Part shown: piece by piece, positions 1 to 7,045 of the stretch
How the letters are laid out: every line of letters starts with the position of its first letter
Numbering within the stretch: position 1 is the stretch's first letter
Assembly: GCA_903911085.1 (NCBI GenBank)
Contig: CAIWCC010000045.1
Span: 1 to 50,476 of the forward strand
From: an uncultured Bacteroidales bacterium
Lineage (GTDB): Bacteria > Bacteroidota > Bacteroidia > Bacteroidales > Paludibacteraceae
Direction of reading: 5' to 3'
Length of the DNA stretch: 50,476 bases
Notes under the pieces: generated by a model
The model's database searches: none
Told to the model about the DNA's origin: nothing
Seen by the model: only the letters and a program-made list of their open reading frames with translations
Made by a program: the position numbers and the translations under genes

Positions 1-174
1 AATCTTTTGTTTTCATTATAACTGATTGGTAGTCAGCTGTAAAGATACGAAATTTCAAGGTCTTTTCCAAATAAAATAACAGTTATTTTGCTGTATATCA
101 AATAATTATATCGCTATATAATTTTTGTCATGTACTAAATTTCAATACTTATTAATTTTACAAATAAATTGAGT

Positions 175-3129
175 ATGATTATGCTTAAAAGACTTTCTAG
201 TGTATTTTTCCTTTTGTTGTTTAGTGTTGTTCAAGTATCAGCTGCTGAGCGACTCACGTCCCGTTTTCTATATTTCGGCAACGATCAGCAATGCCTGATT
301 TGGCCGGGTTATGCTTGGGAGCAAAAATTCATTACCAAAAACCGGGCTGTACTCCGATATGCTACTGATAAATATTTCTTTTATCGTTACACTCCGAATT
401 TTAATCATCTGTCGGGTAATGCAGAGCTGTTTCTATACAAATACAGTGGAAATCCAGTATTCGATAAAAGGGTGTTGGTGGAGGTCGTTCACGCCGGAAA
501 AATTGATACGCTGGTGGTGGATTTTAATACCACTCGCGACCAGTGGGTGAGTCTTGGTCGCTTTGCTTTTACTGGCGAAGCAGGTAAAGAATATGTACTA
601 ATTACTCGTCAGAATGAAACAAACGATGGTTCGATTACTCCAATTTTGCCCATTCGTTTCGATTTGTATTACGACACTAAAACACAAGCGTTAAAAGAAA
701 AAGATTCGCAAAAACTGTCGATTGGACTTTCCACAAAAGGTAGCTGGAAATCTTATAAACCAAGTGGTTATCGCCCACAATTACAGGCGTTATTAAGTAC
801 TACTAAGGGCGATATAGCAACTTGGAATCCGGGTGTGGCTATGTCTGGTCTGCTGAATGTGTATCTTTACCGCCCTAATGTAAAGGCAAAAGATATTTAT
901 CGGGTGGCACACAATGGTAAAATAGATGAATTACAATTAAAGAATCTGGCCTTCGCCAACCTCGATTTATTTAATCCTGTTACTTCTCAAGGATGGTTTA
1001 AACTGGGTGAATTCGATTTTTCGGGCAATGGAAATGAGTACTTGCAACTTGAGAAATTGGACAACGACAGCAGTACACTTGATTGCATGATACTTGAAAA
1101 AGTGAACTTGAATGGAACATTGCTCGACAGAATTGTAGTTACACCTAAAATATTTAATGGAAAATTTAATGCTTGTAATTCCAAAATCTCATTGGATGAA
1201 AAAATTAAAACCACCAAACAAATCGTTGGTCTTTCGCCCAATAATAATGGTCATTCCATTGCCACAAGTGCAAAAAATGGTTCTACCATTTATTCGCGTG
1301 CGCTCTATTCCAGTGCTGCTAAACATCGTTTTGTGTGGAATCCCTGCATCGTAGAAGCTGGTGAGTACGATTTGTATTATTTTCCTTATTATTTACCTAC
1401 CACTGGTGGAAAATTTGAAGTTTTTTCTAATGGCGGAAAAACTGAAACCGATGTGAAATTGGACAATATGGTGGCTCAAAAACAGTTATACGTTGGTAAA
1501 TTCAATTTTGCAGGTGACAAACGCGATGAATATGTGGTGATGAGCAATATCAACCGTGCTTCGGATATAACGTTTGAAAAATCGTTAGCCGATGGCGCTG
1601 TGTTAAAGCAAGTGGTTGTAACTGCACACCCTTATTTCGTTGAATATGTGTATGATGACACCAAGAATTTGCCCGAATGTCACGAGCTTGGCGAAATGGT
1701 GCGACGTGGTTTTGCTAAACCTCAAAATAATATTACTTTTGGTGTTTCTAAGCCATTTACTATCAATGAATATGTTCATGTTATTCAAAAAATGCTTGAT
1801 TCAACACAGGTAATATACAATGATGCAGCATTATTACACCGTGTAAATTCACAGTTGACAAGTGCTGTAACGCTAGATATTGCCGCACAATTGATGTTGA
1901 ATGCCATGGAATGTTCGGGGCGATATGCCAATGTGCGCAATTATTTCAAGGCTGTTCCTCAAACTATTTTGTCGAAATATGTTGATAATAAGTCGGTTGT
2001 AAATGCCGAAGCTATGGCACAAATGATTGAAACTGGCGTTGTAAAACTTCAAAATAAAAATATTATTGAGCCTGATAAAAAACTCAATCGCAAGGAAGCT
2101 ACTTTGTTGCTGAAAGAATTTTTTGAACAGATTCTTTGCTCAGGACCACCAGCGAGTGCGGACTGGGAAGTCACATTTTTCGACGAGTTTGAAGGAACAC
2201 AAATTGATTGGACAAAATGGATGGCCGATGATGCGGTACGTTTTAAAGGGGTAAGTGCCAAATGGAAAGAAAACTGTGTGGTGGAAGACGGACTTTTTAA
2301 AGGTTATAACTATATGGATAATCACGAAGTGCCTTACAGCAGCGGAAATTTGCATACTGTTTATCGTCAAACCTATGGTTTTTTCGAGTCGCGTTACAAA
2401 TATCCCGACAAAGCTTATGGTTCGCACAGTTCATTTTGGTCAAGTTCCCGCCTGGGCGACTTTAATTTCAACGAAGGAACATACCCTAACAGTGTTTCCA
2501 ATAATAACTATTTTTTAAGAAAGGGTGAGAATTTCAATGACTTTGCCATGCCAGTGAATCTGGCGCACGATTTTCATACCGTTTCGGGGTATCTCAACGA
2601 TAAAGATTTGTATTATGGAATGGATGGCAAAATAAGCTGGGAAATAAAAGATTATCCAAGACTGTATGCCGATGTAAAAGACCTTTATTCACCATTTGGT
2701 AAATCAACAAAAAATCCGTATAATGCCATGATTAGCACTGTGGTAACTTATTTTGATGGGCCACTCGACCGCGACCGTATTGATGGTAGTTACATGGCCT
2801 GCGACTGGGTGCGCATCTACAAGGAAACCAGTTGGAAGCCCGAAGTGGAGTCATTTACGCAGCTTAGCCCAACCGAATTGGAATTGAAGTTTAATAAACC
2901 TATGAATGACCAAACCATTAATAAATCAACTGTACAAATTCTATTTTCAGGCAGTTTATTAGCCGATTATAAGGTAGTTGGAATTAATAATATGAGATAT
3001 GTTTTGAAATTTGAGAAGGCACTTGTTTTGGAAAATAAAAAATGCAGTCTGAAAATTACTGACGCTGCAAAAGATAAGTTTGGGGTTTCATTGTCGGAAG
3101 TTAAACTTTTGCCATTACAGACGAAATAG
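175..3129 (+). CDS. Secreted multidomain protein: golvesin/xanthan-lyase-like repeats, SLH-like region, degenerate GH16-like domain
   Basis: The start is ATG 175; an in-frame TTG at 169 and ATG at 181 are alternatives. A Sec signal peptide ends near VQVSA (about residue 22). Three related beta-sandwich segments follow, at roughly residues 45-170, 190-310 and 345-470. Each has a W-N-P or similar start, a G-x-Y/L-x-x-Y-x-Y core and a closing 'LG.F.F' strand, as in golvesin/xanthan-lyase accessory domains. Residues about 498-655 look like S-layer-homology repeats (for example 'IEPDKKLNRKEATLLLKEF'). Residues 664-882 have a GH16 fold signature: an opening WEVTFFDEFEG, a middle YGFFESRYKYP, and a closing CDWVRIYK. 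The catalytic stretch reads D762-F-N-F-N-E767 where active GH16 enzymes have E-x-D-x-(x)-E, so the nucleophile and assisting Asp look replaced. The tail (about 885-984) is Ig-like (Big_5/SbsA type). I infer a carbohydrate-binding surface or periplasmic protein rather than an active laminarinase or agarase. Confidence 0.8.
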   Translation: MIMLKRLSSVFFLLLFSVVQVSAAERLTSRFLYFGNDQQCLIWPGYAWEQKFITKNRAVLRYATDKYFFYRYTPNFNHLSGNAELFLYKYSGNPVFDKRVLVEVVHAGKIDTLVVDFNTTRDQWVSLGRFAFTGEAGKEYVLITRQNETNDGSITPILPIRFDLYYDTKTQALKEKDSQKLSIGLSTKGSWKSYKPSGYRPQLQALLSTTKGDIATWNPGVAMSGLLNVYLYRPNVKAKDIYRVAHNGKIDELQLKNLAFANLDLFNPVTSQGWFKLGEFDFSGNGNEYLQLEKLDNDSSTLDCMILEKVNLNGTLLDRIVVTPKIFNGKFNACNSKISLDEKIKTTKQIVGLSPNNNGHSIATSAKNGSTIYSRALYSSAAKHRFVWNPCIVEAGEYDLYYFPYYLPTTGGKFEVFSNGGKTETDVKLDNMVAQKQLYVGKFNFAGDKRDEYVVMSNINRASDITFEKSLADGAVLKQVVVTAHPYFVEYVYDDTKNLPECHELGEMVRRGFAKPQNNITFGVSKPFTINEYVHVIQKMLDSTQVIYNDAALLHRVNSQLTSAVTLDIAAQLMLNAMECSGRYANVRNYFKAVPQTILSKYVDNKSVVNAEAMAQMIETGVVKLQNKNIIEPDKKLNRKEATLLLKEFFEQILCSGPPASADWEVTFFDEFEGTQIDWTKWMADDAVRFKGVSAKWKENCVVEDGLFKGYNYMDNHEVPYSSGNLHTVYRQTYGFFESRYKYPDKAYGSHSSFWSSSRLGDFNFNEGTYPNSVSNNNYFLRKGENFNDFAMPVNLAHDFHTVSGYLNDKDLYYGMDGKISWEIKDYPRLYADVKDLYSPFGKSTKNPYNAMISTVVTYFDGPLDRDRIDGSYMACDWVRIYKETSWKPEVESFTQLSPTELELKFNKPMNDQTINKSTVQILFSGSLLADYKVVGINNMRYVLKFEKALVLENKKCSLKITDAAKDKFGVSLSEVKLLPLQTK

Positions 3130-3305
3130 CTTTTTTTTATACGTCTAAAAATAGTTTCTTTATCACAATACTTTTCTATGTAACATTTAATGCATGATTT
3201 GGTACAGTAATGAAAGTATGAACATTTTAATTAAACTATTTTTGTAGTATCTAATCTCTCTTTGATATGGATAAAAATATAACAATTAAATAAAATACAA
3301 TTACA

Positions 3306-5000
3306 ATGAAAAAAAACGCAATTTTTCTTCTGGCAATTATTTCATTTTCAATGAGCTTGTTGGCTCAAAATGTAGAAACAAATTCCGGTTCGAAACAAAA
3401 CGACCCTAAAATGCAGTGGTGGCGCGAAGCTAAGTTCGGCATGTTTATTCACTGGGGTTTGTACGCCGTACCGTCGGGTAAATGGGGCGATAAAACAACC
3501 TATGGAGAATGGATTATGCACACTGCAAAAATTTCGAGAGCCGAATACGGTGCACTTGCCAAACAGTTCAATCCAACCCAGTTTAATGCCGAAGAGTGGG
3601 TGAAAATAGCTAAAGCTGCGGGTCAGAAATACATGGTTATCACCTCCAAACATCACGATGGATTTGCCATGTTCAAATCGTCGGACCCCTACAATATTTA
3701 TGATGCCACACCTTTCAAACGTGATATTTTGAAAGAGTTGGCCGATGCTTGTCGCAAAAACGATATGAAACTCGGGTTTTATTATTCACAGGCTCAAGAC
3801 TGGTATCATCCCGGTGGTGCTTTGTCGGGTAACAAAGAGTGGGATGAAACTCACAAAGGCGATATGAACAAATACGTGGATAGCATTGTGGTGCCACAGG
3901 TAAAAGAAATTATGGAAAATTACGGCGATGTGGCTGTACTTTGGTGGGATACGCCTGTAAATATTACTCCCGAAATGGCTCAAAAAATATCAGCAGTAAT
4001 AAAAAAATACCCAAATCTGATTACCAACAATCGCTTAGGCGGTGGCGTGGGTGGCGACCTGGAAACGCCCGAACAGTTTATTCCAGCCACAGGTTTCCCT
4101 GGTCGTAATTGGGAAGTGTGCATGACCATGAACGGACATTGGGGATATAATGCCTACGACGATAAATGGAAAAGTACCTCCGATTTACTTCAAAAACTGA
4201 TTGACATTGCCAGCAAAGGCGGTAACTTTTTGTTGAATGTAGGCCCAAATCAATATGGTATTATTCCTGAAGTTTGTCAGCAAAACCTAAAAGAAATGGG
4301 CGATTGGTTGAAAATCAATGGCGATGCAATTTATGGTACAAAAGCCTCTCCATTCCCATTTTTGTCGTGGGGACGTGCAACTCGCAAAGGTCAGACCATT
4401 TATTTACATGTTTTCGATTGGCCAAAAGATGGTAAATTGATTGTTCCAATAGGCAATAAAATCAAAAAAGCGTATTTGCTGGCTGATGCAAAAACTTTAC
4501 TGAATGTGAAAGCTGGAAAAGGCAATTCGAGCATTCAACTACCAAATTATGCACCTGACAAAATTGCCTCGGTGGTAGCTATTCAGATTGAAGGAGAACC
4601 AGTTGTTCAAGCAATTCCATCTGCTGGAGTTAAAGTTGTAGCAAGTTCGTCAGACGATGCAAATAAATTGACTGCACTGACTGATGGCGACCCAAAAGCT
4701 GGTTGGAAAGCTGCTAAAGGAGAAAAGTCGGCAACACTTGATATTGATTTAGGTGCCCCAACCAATATTCAGTGTTTGTCGTTGGTTGAACCTTGGCATC
4801 CATGGAGTGGAGTAACTCAAAAACACGAACTTCAGTATTTAAACGGAACAGAATGGAAAACCATCTTCAAAGGACAAACCGATGGAACTGGTCTCACAAA
4901 ACTATTTATTCCGGTGTTGGCTCAGAAATTCAGAATTATTCTCGAAAATGTAAAATTTGAACCTGCTATAAATGAACTTATCTTGTTCAGGGCAGAATAG
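3306..5000 (+). CDS. Alpha-L-fucosidase, GH29, with C-terminal F5/8-type C domain
   Basis: Predicted retaining alpha-L-fucosidase that removes terminal L-fucose from oligosaccharides, probably in the periplasm. The signal peptide ends at SLLAQ (about residue 21) with no lipobox. The GH29 hallmarks are visible: KFGMFIHWGLYAVPSG near the start of the barrel, H116-H117-D118-G119-F, and the nucleophile D215 in LWWDTP. The region 'ETPEQFIP...NWEVCMTMNGHWGY' also fits the family. A beta-sandwich follows the barrel, and residues about 440-564 form a discoidin/F5-8C-like carbohydrate-binding domain ('GWKAAKGEKSATLDIDLG'). At 564 aa the length is normal for the family plus this module. The next gene starts 37 bp downstream, so co-transcription is likely. 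Confidence 0.95.
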   Translation: MKKNAIFLLAIISFSMSLLAQNVETNSGSKQNDPKMQWWREAKFGMFIHWGLYAVPSGKWGDKTTYGEWIMHTAKISRAEYGALAKQFNPTQFNAEEWVKIAKAAGQKYMVITSKHHDGFAMFKSSDPYNIYDATPFKRDILKELADACRKNDMKLGFYYSQAQDWYHPGGALSGNKEWDETHKGDMNKYVDSIVVPQVKEIMENYGDVAVLWWDTPVNITPEMAQKISAVIKKYPNLITNNRLGGGVGGDLETPEQFIPATGFPGRNWEVCMTMNGHWGYNAYDDKWKSTSDLLQKLIDIASKGGNFLLNVGPNQYGIIPEVCQQNLKEMGDWLKINGDAIYGTKASPFPFLSWGRATRKGQTIYLHVFDWPKDGKLIVPIGNKIKKAYLLADAKTLLNVKAGKGNSSIQLPNYAPDKIASVVAIQIEGEPVVQAIPSAGVKVVASSSDDANKLTALTDGDPKAGWKAAKGEKSATLDIDLGAPTNIQCLSLVEPWHPWSGVTQKHELQYLNGTEWKTIFKGQTDGTGLTKLFIPVLAQKFRIILENVKFEPAINELILFRAE

Positions 5001-5037
5001 AAAGTCTGTTTTCTAACTCCAATAAAATATTTTTAAA

Positions 5038-6891
5038 ATGAAATCTTTTAAATTAGTTCTTGTTTTTTTTATTTTTGTATTAAATTTGGCAGCGCAAAAG
5101 CCACAACTTTTTCTACTTGCTGGTCAAAGTAATGCCGTAGGACCTGGCGATTCTACCAAAAGTGTAATTTGTGAACCCAGTACAGCGTTCGAATATATTG
5201 CCACTACCAACGAATGCATTCCATTGAAAGACCCTGTGGGCAGAAGCTGGAAATTGTTCCAAAAAGCTGGAACTGGTTCTGTGGCTCCGGCTTTCGCAAA
5301 ACGATTGAATGAACTCACCGGCAGCCAAATTTACATGGTTACGGCTGCCCGTGGTGGTGCATCGTGTAATGTAAAAGGGGAGATGGGAAATTATGGAACA
5401 TGGGATGTAACCGGCAATAATCTGCTTTTTGCAGATGCAGTAACCAAAACGCAAATGGCTGTAAAGAAAACCAGCACAGCACTTTCGGGAATTATTTGGA
5501 TACAGGGTGAGCGTGATGCCAATGCAATTCTGAACAAACAAATGACTGCCGCCGAATTTCAACAATCGCTCGAAAGTGTGATTAGCCGTTTTCGGAATAA
5601 ACTTGGCAAAAACCTGCCGTTTTACATTGTCTTGACTGGTAACCAAACCGATAAAACAACCGAAGGCAGTTTGGCAGTACAGAATGCTCAAAAAGCCGTT
5701 GCTGCAAAACTCAAAAATGTGTACATTGCTTATAGCGAAACGCCCACTTTTCCACAAAAAAACTGGTTGAAAGATATTGTTCATTATAAGCAAGAAGCTC
5801 TGAATGAGATAGGTGAAAAAGTCGCAGAAACGGTTTACAATAAATCATTGACAAAGACTGAGAGAGCAAAACTCGAGTCACAACGCCCTATCGACTACAA
5901 TTTTGGAGAAATGCTTCAGCCCGTACCACTTACAAACCGCTTCTTTGATGAGAATTACGCCATCTGGTGCGGTTCGGTAATCAAGGACAAAAATGGTAAA
6001 TTCTACATGCTTTATTCTCGCTGGCCTCGTAAAGATACACATCAAGGTTGGATTTACAGTTCCGAAATTGCCTTGGCCAAAGCCGATAAGCCCGAAGGTC
6101 CGTACAAACATGTAAAAGTGGTGTTACCTGCTCGTGGGGCGCAGTATTGGGATGGTGTGGTGACACATAATCCGTATATAACTTTTTATAAAGGAAAATA
6201 TTATTTGTACCACATGGGCACAACTGGTAATGGTGAGCGCAATCAAACCAATTGGTGGGTGCAGCGTAATCACCAACGCATTGGCGTGGCCGTTGCTACT
6301 GATATTGAAGGCGAATGGACGCGCTTTGATAAACCTGTTTTGTCGAACAATGAAAAGGATAGCACGGCTTATGATGCGATGTTGGTGAGCAATCCGGCCA
6401 TTACTTTTAATGATAAAGGCGATGTGTTGATGGTGTACAAAGAAGTGTGTAAAAATGGGACACTGAAAGGTGGTCGGGTTCGTTTTGGAGTTGCAACGGC
6501 TAAATCGCCCCTTGGTCCATTTACAAAACATGCCGTTTCTGTATTCGAATCTAAAGATAGCAAATCGTCTCACATGGAAGCAGAAGACCCTTTTATATGG
6601 TTTCAGAAAGGTTTTTATTATGCCATTGTGCGCGATGTTGTGGGAAAATTCACTGGCGATACAGGCGCATTAGCATTAATGGTTTCCAAAAATGGAATTG
6701 ATTGGGAACCAGCAAAACATCCACTTGTTATTGGTAGCTCGTTTGCGTGGGCTGATGGTACTCAAAGTGGCATCGCCATAGAGCGTCCGTGGGTATATTT
6801 CGAAAACGGTGTACCCAAATTTCTCTATGGTGCAATTGGTGTAGATAAAATACGTACGCATACTTTTAACGTAGCTATACCATTGAAATAA
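5038..6891 (+). CDS. Fusion of SGNH/SASA acetylesterase and GH43-like five-bladed propeller
   Basis: The signal peptide ends at LNLAAQ (about residue 20). Residues about 21-270 form an SGNH hydrolase of the sialate O-acetylesterase/CE6 type: FLLAGQSNA with nucleophile S31, 'VTAARGGASC' as the block II Gly region, 'IIWIQGERDAN' as the block III region, and the D246-x-x-H249 pair in KDIVHYKQEAL. Residues about 285-617 form a beta-propeller of the GH43/62/32/68/117/130-like superfamily, with repeated blades such as 'NPYITFYKGKYYLYHMG', 'NPAITFNDKGDVLMVYK' and 'EDPFIWFQKGFYYAIVRD'. I cannot assign the exact family or sugar. The fusion suggests deacetylation and glycosidic cleavage on the same acetylated side chain. 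The enzyme is probably periplasmic and sits between GH29 and GH2 genes. Confidence 0.88.
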   Translation: MKSFKLVLVFFIFVLNLAAQKPQLFLLAGQSNAVGPGDSTKSVICEPSTAFEYIATTNECIPLKDPVGRSWKLFQKAGTGSVAPAFAKRLNELTGSQIYMVTAARGGASCNVKGEMGNYGTWDVTGNNLLFADAVTKTQMAVKKTSTALSGIIWIQGERDANAILNKQMTAAEFQQSLESVISRFRNKLGKNLPFYIVLTGNQTDKTTEGSLAVQNAQKAVAAKLKNVYIAYSETPTFPQKNWLKDIVHYKQEALNEIGEKVAETVYNKSLTKTERAKLESQRPIDYNFGEMLQPVPLTNRFFDENYAIWCGSVIKDKNGKFYMLYSRWPRKDTHQGWIYSSEIALAKADKPEGPYKHVKVVLPARGAQYWDGVVTHNPYITFYKGKYYLYHMGTTGNGERNQTNWWVQRNHQRIGVAVATDIEGEWTRFDKPVLSNNEKDSTAYDAMLVSNPAITFNDKGDVLMVYKEVCKNGTLKGGRVRFGVATAKSPLGPFTKHAVSVFESKDSKSSHMEAEDPFIWFQKGFYYAIVRDVVGKFTGDTGALALMVSKNGIDWEPAKHPLVIGSSFAWADGTQSGIAIERPWVYFENGVPKFLYGAIGVDKIRTHTFNVAIPLK

Positions 6892-6893
6892 GA

Positions 6894-7033
6894 ACCCCCA
6901 ACCCCTAATGGGGAACCAGAGGTCAACGACCAACGGGAGTTAATTATGCAAGTCTGTCTTCGTAATTTTAGACTATAAAAAGTTAATAATAAACTTACTA
7001 ACCACTCTTAACTCCCCTTTAGAGGTTGAGGGT
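6894..7033. repeat. Intergenic element bounded by 23-nt imperfect inverted repeats
   Basis: The left end, 6894-6916, begins ACCCCCAACCCCTAATGG. The reverse complement of the right end, 7011-7033, begins ACCCTCAACCTCTAAAGG. By eye the two match at 18 of 23 positions. The element fills almost the whole 154-bp gap before the GH2 gene, so the promoter or leader of that gene, if any, lies inside it. There is no coding capacity. This could be a dispersed Bacteroidota intergenic repeat or a transcript hairpin. Confidence 0.6.
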
Positions 7034-7045
7034 AATTTACACACA

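Noticed and set aside
3237-3244. TATTTTTG promoter box before the GH29 gene
   Set aside because: It matches TAnnTTTG, but there is no -33 box at usable spacing and such T-rich strings are frequent in this AT-rich DNA; not listed as a feature.
5113-5793. Long antisense open frame (226 codons) opposite the esterase/GH43-like gene
   Set aside because: It lies wholly inside a clearly coding gene, has no recognisable motif or signal peptide, and looks like a codon-bias shadow. The same applies to the other minus-strand frames.
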